Program-made: the position numbers and the translations under genes | Part shown: positions 1-10,093 of the stretch, piece after piece | How positions within the stretch are numbered: the stretch's first letter is position 1 | Layout: the number at the start of each line of letters is the position of its first letter | DNA from: a virus | Strand: one strand, 5' to 3' | DNA: 64,000 nt | IMG/VR virus record: IMGVR_UViG_3300044940_000489 | Span: 55,537-119,536 of that record | The notes under the pieces: model-generated | What the model saw: the letters and a program-made list of their open reading frames with translations, nothing else | The model's database searches: none | Told to the model about the DNA's origin: nothing

Positions 1-864
1 ACTTTTTTGGCCGTGAACAACAGAGTGCGTTCCAGAGTGCAAGATGTCTTTGACTGGCATCCATCTACTAATTACTATGCCATGCCCTGCTTCTTGACCG
101 GGAATCTTGTCTCCCCTCTCATGAGCAAACCGATTGGCCATATCCCAATCGCTTGTCCAGGACGATAGCGGCGCTACAGGAATCTTGAGATGCTTATTAT
201 CGACTTCATTAGAAATATGATCGTGAGCCAAAGCATTTTTTATGTGTTTTGCATAATTGCCGCCAACCCCACGATGAACTAGTACATGAGGCTCTCCACC
301 GATATTCTTTTTTTTCAGAAAATCGTCATTCATTACGTGGCGCTGGACTTCTTGGGCATAAGCTTTTAAATGCGGCAGAATATGGGACTCAGATTCTCCT
401 GTATTGCCGCGATGATCTTTAATAGATTCATGGGCTCCTGTCAGCATTGACTTAACAGTGGCGAAATGCTTGGGGTCTACGGCCTTTTCATATCCATTCC
501 ACCAATCTGCGGCCTGCTTAAGTGGCTCATACTGCTCTGTATATTTAAAGTTGGGATGCCCCATAAACTTTTCTTGCTCATAATGAGAATCTCTAGATGC
601 ATACGCCAATCTATTTAAGGTTTCTGCACTTAGATTTTCAGGCAAATTACTAGCAAGCTCAAAAAGAAACCCGGTTCCCAAATCTGGCTTACGCTCAATC
701 CTATTTAATACCATGTTAATTGCGTATTCAGGCATTTCTCCCGAGGACGGCAGCCTTTGAAGGGCATCCCAGTTAGTTGGCAGGCGTAATGCAGTGTTTA
801 TGGCACTATCCCAATCGCCGTTTTCAATATGCTGATACATTTGTTTTTCTAAGTCTCTATACAT
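1..864 (-). CDS. ADP-ribosyltransferase-like polyvalent protein, C-terminus outside window
   Basis: The frame is open for 288 codons from an ATG at 864 and leaves the window. The start overlaps the stop of the upstream gene as TAATG. The N-terminal half is helical. Near residues 196-200 comes VHRGVG, and about 40 residues later SSWTSDWDMANRFA. This spacing and composition fit the Arg (block 1) and S-T-S (block 2) elements of R-S-E mono-ADP-ribosyltransferases, which phages carry as head-packaged effectors. The E-x-E catalytic block would lie downstream of position 1 and cannot be seen. It is last of a chain of overlapping genes with large polyvalent proteins, so ejection into the host with the DNA is plausible (inference). 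Confidence 0.6.
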   Translation of the reverse strand, partial: MYRDLEKQMYQHIENGDWDSAINTALRLPTNWDALQRLPSSGEMPEYAINMVLNRIERKPDLGTGFLFELASNLPENLSAETLNRLAYASRDSHYEQEKFMGHPNFKYTEQYEPLKQAADWWNGYEKAVDPKHFATVKSMLTGAHESIKDHRGNTGESESHILPHLKAYAQEVQRHVMNDDFLKKKNIGGEPHVLVHRGVGGNYAKHIKNALAHDHISNEVDNKHLKIPVAPLSSWTSDWDMANRFAHERGDKIPGQEAGHGIVISRWMPVKDILHSGTHSVVHGQKS

Positions 865-3800
865 TAGGCCCACCTGTGGGTAGAGTACTTAATTATATCA
901 TTCCATGGCATATCTATGTCAACATTTTCTACATTTTCTAGTAGATTTTTAAGCTTTTCAATTTGATCTGGGTCCAATTTTTCTTTCTTTTTGAGAGTAT
1001 CTGACCAAGTTGATTTGCCCTTAAGATATGGGTTGTGCTGCGTTTCAAGTTCGCCGTATTTAGAGGGCTTATAGCCCATCTTTTTAGGGTGCTGATTATA
1101 AGTAAATTGCATATGGGCTGGCACTGGCATAGGGAAGGATATTGGGTAAGATTCAATTTCAGATTCACTCAGTAGGGGCCGCTGCTGTCTTATAATTTCT
1201 TTTGACTTGGCTTCCCAGTTTTCTGGAGTCATGCCCTGCTGCTTAATCCAGTTTTTGGCGTGGTTGACCGTTGCCGGGGGAAGTCTATCGCCAACAGATA
1301 GATCATTATTGATTATTTTTCCAATGTCCTGTAAATTGATGTACCCGGAACTTGACATTCCTGACAGATCAGCTTTTTCTTTACTGTCCCAAATGTGAAC
1401 CTTACTGCCAACTCGATTATTGTCTCTTAAGTGCTGCAGGAACGCCTCATGGAGTATTTCATTTGGATGCTTGTTATTAAAAAGTATCTCATTTATTTTA
1501 TTATAATGCTCTTCTGGCCACTTGGCATGCGCGTTTGCGTAAGCTTGCTCGGCCTGCTGTTGGTTAATTTGGCCTGAGCTTAATGCGTCCTTTATCTGCT
1601 TTTGTGCCTGCTTGATAAATGACTGACCAAAATCAGACTGAATTTCATCTATATGTGTATTGCCTTGTTGATCTTGAGTATAGCGAACCCATCCAATAGT
1701 ATTATCAAGAACTGGATGTTTTGAGCGCTTCGATGCCTCTTGCATGTTCTTAAAAGTTCCCCAAACTCCCGACTCTTTCATCTTGTCTGCATGTTCTTTT
1801 GTGAAGTTTAACTGAAATACCTCAGATGGCTCATATGTATGGCGCTGCTCTTCCAGGGCATTCTCATATGCCTGCTCGTGCGTTACACCGTAATCGCCAG
1901 AATCGAAGTTGTCCATATGGCGATCTTTGGCCGATTGAACTTCGCGCTCATAAGAATCTTTATCTAGATACTTGTCGTCCTTCTCTGCCAAATAATCGTA
2001 ATCATCTAAATTGAAGCCGTCTTCCCAGTCTCGTCTGGCATCGTCTAGCGCCTGTTCATATTCTTCATGAGAGTCGAAGTCAGTCTCGTCAAAATCCGGC
2101 TTAAATTGTTTATTATGATATTTTTTGATTTTACCATAATCAAGAAAATCACTCTTGTGTACGCCATAATCTTCTGGATTAAAAGCTTCTAAGTGATCTG
2201 ACAGCATATCCTCAAGGTATCGAGGGCTATCTTCTGAGCCATAGCTCGTTTTACTAAAACCAAATTTCATCTTGGGCTGAGCGTCTATGTGCCTCTGAAT
2301 GTCTTCGTGATGAATATGTCCGGTGCCATCCAATAGATGCGATATTCCTAGGGCTTGCGGGGAGTGTCCGGCCAGCTCCAGATCTTTTTTGTGCATTTTC
2401 CCCTCGGAACCATTATTTATAATGTGGTCTCTTGCTGACCTAAGTTTATTAGTTCCTAAGGCAAATTCAACTTGGTTTGGATCTGTATATATTCCTCTTT
2501 CTCTTAGTTTCTTGGACAAGTGCGTCCTATAATGTGGGCTTACTTGGCGATGAGCAAGCATCAGCTGATCCTCAGTTGTTTTGGGATTGTTGCCAAGCTT
2601 AAGCCAAAACGAATCGTCTTTATAGGGATGTTTTCGGGCCAAAACAGTATTAATTGCCTTTTCAATATGTCTAGGCTCGGCATTAGGGTGATTAATAGCG
2701 TAATTGTTTGCTCTAGTGTCGCCGTGCGAAGCCAGCCAGTTGAGCTGCCAATCATCAAGATTTGCATCCTCATGCACGGGAACGCTTGAGGGTAGGGCTC
2801 CAGAGCTGGAGCTGAGTGCCTTCTGTACTTTGGCTATCCATGCAGCACGGTCCCTATCGATCGCTGGCTTTATGTGCCTGCTATGTTCTGCATTGGGGTG
2901 TATATGTATGCTTTTTCTAATATCTTCATCTGAGTGAGAAGCAATGACATCTAGTACTTCTGGAGAATACTTGCCTCGATACGTTGGATTGTCTAGAAGA
3001 TCATGTAGCCTTGCTTGAGCCTCATCTTTTTCCCAGGAAAATTCTAAATTTTTAAGCGGCTCTAATTTTTGATAAAGATCATTTAATTTACTCTCAAATA
3101 ATTCTGGATCTTGAAATGTTCTGGCTGAGTGCTCTGGCATCGGCCATCCGTTACGGACCCTTGTTGCGGCTTCGTCTTTTATTAAGTCCTCAGTCTTATA
3201 GAGGTACGCCCTTAGCTTTTTAACATCTGAAGCCATAGCCCTATTGGGATCTGGGCTACCCATAGGTTTAATAGACAGATTAACCGACGGTAATCCATTT
3301 AAGTTTTGCCAAGCCTTATGGGCGTTCTGAGATACCGCGTAGTCGCTTTCTAGTCTGCCGTGATGCGCCAAAGCAGCTGCGTATGCGAGCTTACCGTGAC
3401 CGTGCCCAGCATGTTGTGGATTTACGTGAGACTCTGTGACTATTGGTTCATTTGTGTATGGCTCGATACTAACTTGGACTCTCGCCATATGAGTATCGTG
3501 TGGATGCTTAGAATCCGAAACAGCGTGATAAAAAATAGGAGATTTTTCTGGGCCATAATGTCCAGCAAAAGTATGATGATACAATCCGTTTTTAAGCTGC
3601 TTTGAGGACACGTGTTTATACGATTTAGGTATATCGTGCCAGCCGTCAAAGGACTCTAAGTTAGTGTTCTCAACCGGTGCCTTTTGTAGCTTCTCAAACT
3701 CCATATCAAAGTCTGCATCGTCAATTGACTTTTTAAGCTTAGGGGGGCTTAGGTCAATCTGATGTCCGTGATTCTCAGATGCAGGGGCCTCTTTTAGCGC

Positions 3801-6710
3801 AGAATCGTGGCCATAAACGGGCATGCCATAGCCTTCGTTCATAATTTCCTTGGCAGACATGCGAGCGGCCACAAGATTAGCATTATGCTTCTGCTCTTTC
3901 TCTTCTGGATTCATTCTTTTAAACCCAGAACTTGATCCCTCAATGTAACTAGATACTGAAGGATAGTTCCTTAGGGCATGTGTGGGGTCTAAATTAGAAA
4001 GCCGCTGATGGTGCTCACGAAACTTTGTCGTATGGTGATCTGCTAGTTTTTGGTGCAAATCAATGGTATCTGCGTCCATCGGAACGCGCCGATCGGATAT
4101 TCCAGCCATAGGCGGATAGACTTTGGCTGCAGCTAAATTTTTATGAGCCTGAGCCAGCCAAGCGTGCGTATCCATTCCTGCTGCATGATCCTCAAGGAGT
4201 GCACCGACTGGAGTTCCAGTTGTTTTTCTTCCAATCTTTTTACGGCCCCCTTCAGTAAGGGGAAGCTCTTTATTATGGACTGGCTTAAAGCCCATAGATC
4301 TAGGCACTTTCTGGTAGCTCTCTTTATACACCGTATGCACTTTGTCAGCATTTGTGTGAGATGCCTTAGATTCTGGCGAGTGAGTGGATATTATGTTCAC
4401 TCCGTTATCTTTGGCCATCGAAATTACTTTGTTGATAAGAGCTTCTCGCCAGTTCTTATGGTAATTAATAATCTTGTTGACGTGCTCGGCCTCTTCAGAC
4501 TTATCATTTTGATCCAAATAATCTCTGGCTGCAGATCCGAAATCTGACTGAACTTCATCAATCATCCAGTGTCCTGGCTCATGAGTATCTACTCGTGCCC
4601 AAGCAATCGTATTAAGATTAGTGGGATGACCGGATCTTTGCGATACTTCTTGAATTTTTTGAAATATTTTGTACGTGTTTGGATCTGCCTTAATTGGAGC
4701 AATAGACTCATTTGAGTGGTCTAGGCGAACGACAACCTGATCTCGATTGTTAATATTCTGCATCTTACTGCCATCCCATACTCCGTAAGAAATATTATAG
4801 TTGGTTTTAGGAATGGAGTCGCGAATCTTCTGCAATTCTTGTGAGGATAGTTTTCCTTTTTCTCCAAAGATCTTTTTCCAATTATCTTTAATATTTGGAT
4901 GTATTTTATTTAAATGTCCAATATCAATAGAGCCGCCATTAGCGTCCGCATAATGCTGTGCCAATTCTAAATGATGCTGTAGATCACCGTAAGCGTGCGT
5001 ATTATTGCGATTTGGTATCAGCTCATCAAGTTTAGGTTTTAATGCAGCTTCTTTTTTAGCGGCCTCTAGGCGGGCCCTCTCTTCGGCAGTCCGTTTTTTA
5101 TTTTCAATGTGCTCATTAACAGCCGGGAGCTTATCTTTCAGATGTTCAGGGAGAAAATCATAGTCTAGGTGCGCATTCTCCATTCTTTCGTCATGCATTC
5201 TTCTGGCTATTCTAGACACATCATCGGATATTGATTCTGAATGGCCTTCATAAATTCTATCCATAGTCCGATCATCTAGGTGATCTTGTGGATTGGCACG
5301 CCTGGCCTCTAAAGCAGAATTATAGGCTTCCTGGGCCTCATCTCTTCGGGCATCATAATCGGGATGGTCTTCAATGGAGTACGTGAAATCGTCGTCATCT
5401 GTTTGCCAATTATAATTTTCAGCAAGATGATTGTTGATCCATTCGTCTTGTTCCATTCCATCCATTAGATCTGAGTCTTCTACGTTGTCTCTTATGTATT
5501 CACTTAATGGGTACTCTTCTTCTGCCTGATCTCTGGCATCTTCATAATAGTAATCATAGCTATTCTGAAAATCGTTTTGATTTTGAATCTTTGTTTTAAG
5601 CTGTTCTAAATCGTATCCGTGCTCATGGTTATCGTTTGCCCATTTATTGTGCATTTCAATTTGATGTTGTGGGTCTATATGCTTATTATGAAATAATGCC
5701 CATTTTTGCTCAAAATTGCCATGACGTTTAATATAATCAATATGTTCTGGCGTTAAATGTGGCGAATTCCTAAGTATTTCCTTAGAAATGTCCGTTTTAT
5801 ATCCAAAGCCCGGGCTCATTAAATTATAATTTGTATCCGGCGAAGAGGCCATCTCTTCCGCATCATCTATATCATATAGCTTAGCACCTTCATGCCCTAT
5901 ATATTTAGATATTATAGAATTTCTGTATGAGTGATCTTCTTCTCCAAGTAAATTTTTTGATGGTTTAATGGATGACAGTAGTTGTGGGAAAGCAGTAGCT
6001 CCTGCTTTGTTGTTATCTAGTATGTGCTTAATGTGCCTATTTTCGAGCAGATTTTTGGATGGGTCATTATGTTTTGAGTATTTATTAAGTGCTGCAACAT
6101 CATTAGATTTTAATTTGTAATTAGTATTATATATAAGATGGTCGGCCAAGTCTTTATCGAAGAGCTTATGATTAATAAATTGGGATAAATCAATGTCCTT
6201 ATCGGCACCGGTCTTAAAAATTTTAATTACATGATCTTTATTTAAGTTTTTTTGATCCGCTAGTGGAGTCAGATGCTCTCGGTAGGTTGAAATTGGAAAT
6301 GAATCATGATTATCAATTATATGATGAATTGCCTCTGAAGATATTGGATAATCATTAATAATGTGCCGCAATCTGCCTTCATCAATATCCACATGTTTTG
6401 AGGTGGGTTTAACGCCGCCTTGCGACTGCGCAATGTGCGACAAAACTTTAGCCAGAGCCAAATCATTATTTTTCTCGTTATTGTGTCTAGACTCATTTAG
6501 GTATTTTTTTAGTTGTGATATATCAAAATCGCTATGTCCGTAAGCGCCGGCCAATAAGTTGATATATTCTTTATCGGTCATTTTGTGTCGGAAATACGCC
6601 GGGATGGCAGTATCGTCTGGTTTCCAAATAGCTTCGCCACTCTTGTCTTGTAGTGTGGGGTGCTTCAATTTGGCAATATATTTTGGTTCTGGAACTTTAA
6701 ATTTAGCCAT
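864..6710 (-). CDS. Giant 1948-residue polyvalent virion-associated protein
   Basis: The largest gene in the window. It is hydrophilic and rich in His, Asp, Glu and Lys, with no signal peptide. The first ~400 residues and roughly residues 1230-1500 contain irregular helical repeats with recurring HPNAE or HxTPEHI turns, like HEAT or variant repeats. Two related modules each contain IDE(V/I)QSDFG, near residues 715 and 1687, followed by a Trp-containing helix; this signature occurs in phage polyvalent proteins. Between them, near residue 1095, VNPQHAGHGHGKLAYAAALA resembles the acetyl-CoA loop of a GNAT domain. Acidic Asp/Tyr/Glu-rich linkers separate modules. It is coupled by overlaps to both neighbours. 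An injected internal protein is a reasonable inference; no enzyme activity is proven. Confidence 0.7.
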   Translation of the reverse strand: MAKFKVPEPKYIAKLKHPTLQDKSGEAIWKPDDTAIPAYFRHKMTDKEYINLLAGAYGHSDFDISQLKKYLNESRHNNEKNNDLALAKVLSHIAQSQGGVKPTSKHVDIDEGRLRHIINDYPISSEAIHHIIDNHDSFPISTYREHLTPLADQKNLNKDHVIKIFKTGADKDIDLSQFINHKLFDKDLADHLIYNTNYKLKSNDVAALNKYSKHNDPSKNLLENRHIKHILDNNKAGATAFPQLLSSIKPSKNLLGEEDHSYRNSIISKYIGHEGAKLYDIDDAEEMASSPDTNYNLMSPGFGYKTDISKEILRNSPHLTPEHIDYIKRHGNFEQKWALFHNKHIDPQHQIEMHNKWANDNHEHGYDLEQLKTKIQNQNDFQNSYDYYYEDARDQAEEEYPLSEYIRDNVEDSDLMDGMEQDEWINNHLAENYNWQTDDDDFTYSIEDHPDYDARRDEAQEAYNSALEARRANPQDHLDDRTMDRIYEGHSESISDDVSRIARRMHDERMENAHLDYDFLPEHLKDKLPAVNEHIENKKRTAEERARLEAAKKEAALKPKLDELIPNRNNTHAYGDLQHHLELAQHYADANGGSIDIGHLNKIHPNIKDNWKKIFGEKGKLSSQELQKIRDSIPKTNYNISYGVWDGSKMQNINNRDQVVVRLDHSNESIAPIKADPNTYKIFQKIQEVSQRSGHPTNLNTIAWARVDTHEPGHWMIDEVQSDFGSAARDYLDQNDKSEEAEHVNKIINYHKNWREALINKVISMAKDNGVNIISTHSPESKASHTNADKVHTVYKESYQKVPRSMGFKPVHNKELPLTEGGRKKIGRKTTGTPVGALLEDHAAGMDTHAWLAQAHKNLAAAKVYPPMAGISDRRVPMDADTIDLHQKLADHHTTKFREHHQRLSNLDPTHALRNYPSVSSYIEGSSSGFKRMNPEEKEQKHNANLVAARMSAKEIMNEGYGMPVYGHDSALKEAPASENHGHQIDLSPPKLKKSIDDADFDMEFEKLQKAPVENTNLESFDGWHDIPKSYKHVSSKQLKNGLYHHTFAGHYGPEKSPIFYHAVSDSKHPHDTHMARVQVSIEPYTNEPIVTESHVNPQHAGHGHGKLAYAAALAHHGRLESDYAVSQNAHKAWQNLNGLPSVNLSIKPMGSPDPNRAMASDVKKLRAYLYKTEDLIKDEAATRVRNGWPMPEHSARTFQDPELFESKLNDLYQKLEPLKNLEFSWEKDEAQARLHDLLDNPTYRGKYSPEVLDVIASHSDEDIRKSIHIHPNAEHSRHIKPAIDRDRAAWIAKVQKALSSSSGALPSSVPVHEDANLDDWQLNWLASHGDTRANNYAINHPNAEPRHIEKAINTVLARKHPYKDDSFWLKLGNNPKTTEDQLMLAHRQVSPHYRTHLSKKLRERGIYTDPNQVEFALGTNKLRSARDHIINNGSEGKMHKKDLELAGHSPQALGISHLLDGTGHIHHEDIQRHIDAQPKMKFGFSKTSYGSEDSPRYLEDMLSDHLEAFNPEDYGVHKSDFLDYGKIKKYHNKQFKPDFDETDFDSHEEYEQALDDARRDWEDGFNLDDYDYLAEKDDKYLDKDSYEREVQSAKDRHMDNFDSGDYGVTHEQAYENALEEQRHTYEPSEVFQLNFTKEHADKMKESGVWGTFKNMQEASKRSKHPVLDNTIGWVRYTQDQQGNTHIDEIQSDFGQSFIKQAQKQIKDALSSGQINQQQAEQAYANAHAKWPEEHYNKINEILFNNKHPNEILHEAFLQHLRDNNRVGSKVHIWDSKEKADLSGMSSSGYINLQDIGKIINNDLSVGDRLPPATVNHAKNWIKQQGMTPENWEAKSKEIIRQQRPLLSESEIESYPISFPMPVPAHMQFTYNQHPKKMGYKPSKYGELETQHNPYLKGKSTWSDTLKKKEKLDPDQIEKLKNLLENVENVDIDMPWNDIIKYSTHRWA

Positions 6711-7321
6711 TATTCTTTACCAAAAGCTCTACCTAAATGATATAAAAACATGTGATCGTGGTGCCCAATTTTTTGGGCATGATCTTTAGCCTCTTGTATG
6801 GCTATTGATCTATTGTGTCTGTGCGCTTCCTGAAGTCGCCTAATTTCATCAGAGACGATTCCTAGTTCTTTATCCCACTCGCTCTTTTTAAGTTTATTAG
6901 ATTGATCTCCAAAATTAAAGTTTAACTTAAAGTGAACTGGACCTTCGTCCGTGTGCATGACAGAGTGGTCTCCATCTGGTTTTTCTTTATAAAACTGCAC
7001 TCCACTTCCATGCACAGAAGTACCAGCTTGAGGTCCATTCAAATATTTAAGTTCGTGTTTATTGTCCATTGAATGTATGACTGACTCCTGCCCTAGTTGT
7101 CTAGCCATTTCAGTCAGTCCTTTTACATTCTTTGGGTGCCTGACAAGAATAGAGCGCTCGTGCTTCCCATCATAATGACCATGCAAATCTAGTGCATCCT
7201 CTCCTGATTGCCTTAGAAACTTTACGGCCTCTTCAGTGCTGGGTACGCCGGAAGCGGTCACCTGATGCTTCGGATTTTCTACAGAGAAAATAAAATAATG
7301 TCCAGGCAATACATGCTTCAT
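6710..7321 (-). CDS. Hypothetical 203-residue protein of polyvalent cluster
   Basis: ATG at 7321 overlaps the preceding gene (ATGA), and its stop overlaps the next start. The central part (about residues 55-125) has alternating strands with LTEMARQLGQESVIHS and a YLNGPQAG turn, vaguely like small DUF3293-type folds, though I cannot confirm this. The C-terminus is a charged helix with EIRRLQEAHRHN. Neither signal peptide nor membrane segment is present. Its place between two polyvalent proteins suggests a partner or chaperone of them. Confidence 0.6.
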   Translation of the reverse strand: MKHVLPGHYFIFSVENPKHQVTASGVPSTEEAVKFLRQSGEDALDLHGHYDGKHERSILVRHPKNVKGLTEMARQLGQESVIHSMDNKHELKYLNGPQAGTSVHGSGVQFYKEKPDGDHSVMHTDEGPVHFKLNFNFGDQSNKLKKSEWDKELGIVSDEIRRLQEAHRHNRSIAIQEAKDHAQKIGHHDHMFLYHLGRAFGKE

Positions 7322-8769
7322 GGCATTTCCTCTCTGTGTACTGGAATGCTATGGAACAATGCGACCACATTAGGAAGTGTACTTTTAGAGTTGTAAAACC
7401 CGTGATAGCCTGCGTCTCTTATTTTGCCTAAAACCATGTCTGAATTGTAAGCCCCATTATTTGCGTCAACAGCCGCCTTAATGTGTCCCTCATGGTCATT
7501 TGCAAGATCATAGAGCTTATGCGTTTCAGGCAAAGTTACATGATATTTGCTTACTGCACCTTGAGTTACCAAATGCTCTGGCTCAGAATCGGCCCTATAG
7601 AAATAGCTTCTGCGTACTTCTGGAACTCCGTGCCTCGTTTCTTGGGACGGAGCGCCTGTTCCCATGTAATTGGGGTCAATCTGTTTGAGGCCCTTAACTC
7701 TTGAGAAATGTATTAAATTTACTGGAGCGGATTCGCTTCTCTGGAGCTGTTCTGTGGCCGGCCTAAAATTATTAAGCAAGAATCCAGCTTTAGGGTGATA
7801 CCTAAGCAGTCCTTCCTCAAGCATTTTAATGACCAATTGCCCCTCCGGAGAATTCCTATTATTTAAGGATTCGTGCCCATGACTGCCGCTATGCCTAACC
7901 ATTATATCGCTAATTGGCTTATTTTTCAAATATTTAGATTGATCTTCTTTAACGTATGGCGTAACTAGATGTTTGTGATCGTGATAGGCTTTAGACCAAT
8001 GTGGACGACTATCTTCTAGTAAATGTTGGACAAGATTTAGCTCTGCGTTTCCTCGCCCTGGATAGCCACTTTGTCCTGCAGGATTGCCATTGCCGCTTCG
8101 ATCTCTTCCTCGCTCCAAATCATATTCAAGTCCTGGCCGTAAGCCTCTACTACGGATCGGATCTCTTCCTTGGTCATCTCTGATACTTTTTTGGACATTT
8201 GGTGACTCCTTTATATTAAAAATGAAGTCTGTTGGTCCTGTAGCAAGTCCGTGCCGCTGCTTAGCCGTAATCTTCAGTTGATTGGGCTTGCTTGTATCTA
8301 TATTAAAGTTATCATCGTTTAAAAGCAAGCTTTTTAGGTGTCTGGCTCTCAAAACGTGACGGTTCTTTTCGCGGTCATGGGTCGGTATAACGTGCCTATT
8401 GGGGTCTTTTTGTATTCTTTGAATTACTGCTTCCATAGCTTTTTTATGCTGCGGAGTAGGCATTTTATTCAGCACGGATTGTATCAATTTGGGATCATTA
8501 ATATACTTATCGTGATTGCTTGCAATTTCTGGTCCATGTTGCCATACCCACTGATTGTTCCAGCGGACAGACTCATACCCTTTGGTGGGATGAGTTTGCT
8601 GGGCCCCAGTTGGGAATTCTCCCGCTTTTTCTAATGGCTCTTCTTCGTAAAGCGAAATTATGACTTTTGTCGTATAATTTTTTTTTATAGGCTCAGGCCT
8701 GTTGACTTCTTGTGCGGCCAACTCTTGTAGTTTCTTAATTTTAAGAATAAGATCCCGCACGTTCGCCAT
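7318..8769 (-). CDS. Polyvalent protein with C-terminal ART-like phage domain
   Basis: 483 residues. The N-terminal ~250 residues are helical and basic, including an Arg/Gly-rich stretch near 205-240. From about residue 355 the sequence has the arrangement HFSRVKGLKQIDP, then GTGAPSQE, a YFYRAD strand, a KLYDLANDHEG segment and finally GYHGFYNSKSTLPNVVALF. That order (xGLxxLDP, GTGA, YFY, LYD, agYxG, VVALF) recurs in ADP-ribosyltransferase-like domains of phage polyvalent proteins. The canonical R-S-E residues are not obvious, so activity is unproven. It is the first gene of the overlapping chain running left to position 1. Confidence 0.6.
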   Translation of the reverse strand: MANVRDLILKIKKLQELAAQEVNRPEPIKKNYTTKVIISLYEEEPLEKAGEFPTGAQQTHPTKGYESVRWNNQWVWQHGPEIASNHDKYINDPKLIQSVLNKMPTPQHKKAMEAVIQRIQKDPNRHVIPTHDREKNRHVLRARHLKSLLLNDDNFNIDTSKPNQLKITAKQRHGLATGPTDFIFNIKESPNVQKSIRDDQGRDPIRSRGLRPGLEYDLERGRDRSGNGNPAGQSGYPGRGNAELNLVQHLLEDSRPHWSKAYHDHKHLVTPYVKEDQSKYLKNKPISDIMVRHSGSHGHESLNNRNSPEGQLVIKMLEEGLLRYHPKAGFLLNNFRPATEQLQRSESAPVNLIHFSRVKGLKQIDPNYMGTGAPSQETRHGVPEVRRSYFYRADSEPEHLVTQGAVSKYHVTLPETHKLYDLANDHEGHIKAAVDANNGAYNSDMVLGKIRDAGYHGFYNSKSTLPNVVALFHSIPVHREEMP

Positions 8770-8779
8770 GGCCTGTCTC

Positions 8780-9661
8780 TTAAATATGTGACATGAAAAT
8801 TTTGCTACCGAAGTAAGATTTGATACTTTGCTCCAGCTCTGCGATTTGCTTCTCTAGATCCTGTGCCCTCAGTGCGAACTGCTGGTTTCCCGGTCCACCC
8901 AAAGACTGAGAGGCCCCATCAATTCCGATGCTTTTAGAGTTATATTTATTAGTCGGCCCCAGCATGCTCAATATCATGAGAGCGGCTCGATATCCAATCA
9001 AGTTATTAATAGGCCCAGGTACGGCATTATCGTCAAATCCAGTGGTGAACTTTACATACCAGAAGGCTGGCATAAATCTTAATTGCTGAAATACAGTTAG
9101 AAGTGCTGCTGCTGCTCCATTATAAGAACCAACCTGCCCAACTCCTGTATAAGATGTTTGCAGAGGAATCGTATGTATTACGCCTTTATGGCCCATGCTG
9201 TCAATATCAAGCCATGCAAGGGGCATTCTGTAAATAAGTTTACCGTCTTCTTCGCCAGCTGCAGGGGATGAGTTCTCAGTAGATTCGCTCTCTACCGTTC
9301 TAATGGATACTTCTTCAATAGAATAAATATTGGGGTATCCTAAGTCTAATTGGCCAAAGCCTTGGGACCACTTAGTTCTATCAAACTCAAGCCTTACTGC
9401 TCTCTGCGTTTGAAAAATATCAACTTTACACCGAAGCTCTACTTCGCCAGCTGCTTTTCGGATGATCGATTTAAGAGTGTCATCCGACATTACTTCACCT
9501 GTCAATGGCGACTTAAGTGGAATTCCAAAAAGAAATTCTGCCTTGAGCCTCTCTGGCGAAAGGAAGCTCTCTGCTCGCGAATAGCCACCGGCTCCGCCAT
9601 CGGTAGCCCTGGATGGCCAAGCACTGGCAATTCTTTTCTTGCTTTTAGAATAGTCAGCCAT
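8780..9661 (-). CDS. Probable neck or head-tail connector virion protein
   Basis: 293 residues, with a GGAG Shine-Dalgarno five bases before the ATG. It has a helical N-terminus, a beta-rich centre (VELRCKVDIFQTQRAVRLEF, SIEEVSIRTV), and a C-terminal helix (QDLEKQIAELEQSIKSYFGS). No transmembrane segment or catalytic motif is visible. Size, position next to small virion genes and general character resemble phage neck or head-completion proteins, but the call rests on context. Confidence 0.5.
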   Translation of the reverse strand: MADYSKSKKRIASAWPSRATDGGAGGYSRAESFLSPERLKAEFLFGIPLKSPLTGEVMSDDTLKSIIRKAAGEVELRCKVDIFQTQRAVRLEFDRTKWSQGFGQLDLGYPNIYSIEEVSIRTVESESTENSSPAAGEEDGKLIYRMPLAWLDIDSMGHKGVIHTIPLQTSYTGVGQVGSYNGAAAALLTVFQQLRFMPAFWYVKFTTGFDDNAVPGPINNLIGYRAALMILSMLGPTNKYNSKSIGIDGASQSLGGPGNQQFALRAQDLEKQIAELEQSIKSYFGSKIFMSHI

Positions 9662-9670
9662 TTAGGCTCC

Positions 9671-10084
9671 TTAGCACTGGTATCGAGAATTATCGGAATT
9701 AGAAACTAGTATAACTTGTTGTCCAAGGCCTTTTTTGATGTTTGAGCCTTCGGTTAGTGTAATCCTAAGATTTGTTCCGCCAAGAGATTGCGTTTCTAGT
9801 GCAGTAAGCGAAAACTCCCAGATTGATGGATCTAGTGAGAATGGCTGTGTGGCGGATTTAGTCACTGTACCCGCAGAGTCAACGGATTGGATAACGGCTT
9901 CCAAAGTAGCCCCAGAAGCTGGCATATATCGGTCGCCAAGAAGATTCTGCTGCCTAACAGTATCCAGATCAACTAGCTGGAACCTAACCGTTGCAGTCTC
10001 ACCCGTCTCAATCGATAGTTGATTAAGATACTTTAAATTATTAATCGTAGACGCGCTATCTATGATTCTTAATCCTAATTTCAT
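9671..10084 (-). CDS. Small beta-rich virion protein
   Basis: 137 residues made of alternating strands with Gly/Thr/Ser turns (TATVRFQLVDL, TLEAVIQSVDSAG, LRITLTEGSN), as in immunoglobulin-like phage decoration or baseplate modules. A purine-rich GGCGGAA lies just before the ATG. Ten bases separate it from the probable neck gene. I do not recognise the family. Confidence 0.5.
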   Translation of the reverse strand: MKLGLRIIDSASTINNLKYLNQLSIETGETATVRFQLVDLDTVRQQNLLGDRYMPASGATLEAVIQSVDSAGTVTKSATQPFSLDPSIWEFSLTALETQSLGGTNLRITLTEGSNIKKGLGQQVILVSNSDNSRYQC

Positions 10085-10093
10085 GAATTCCGC

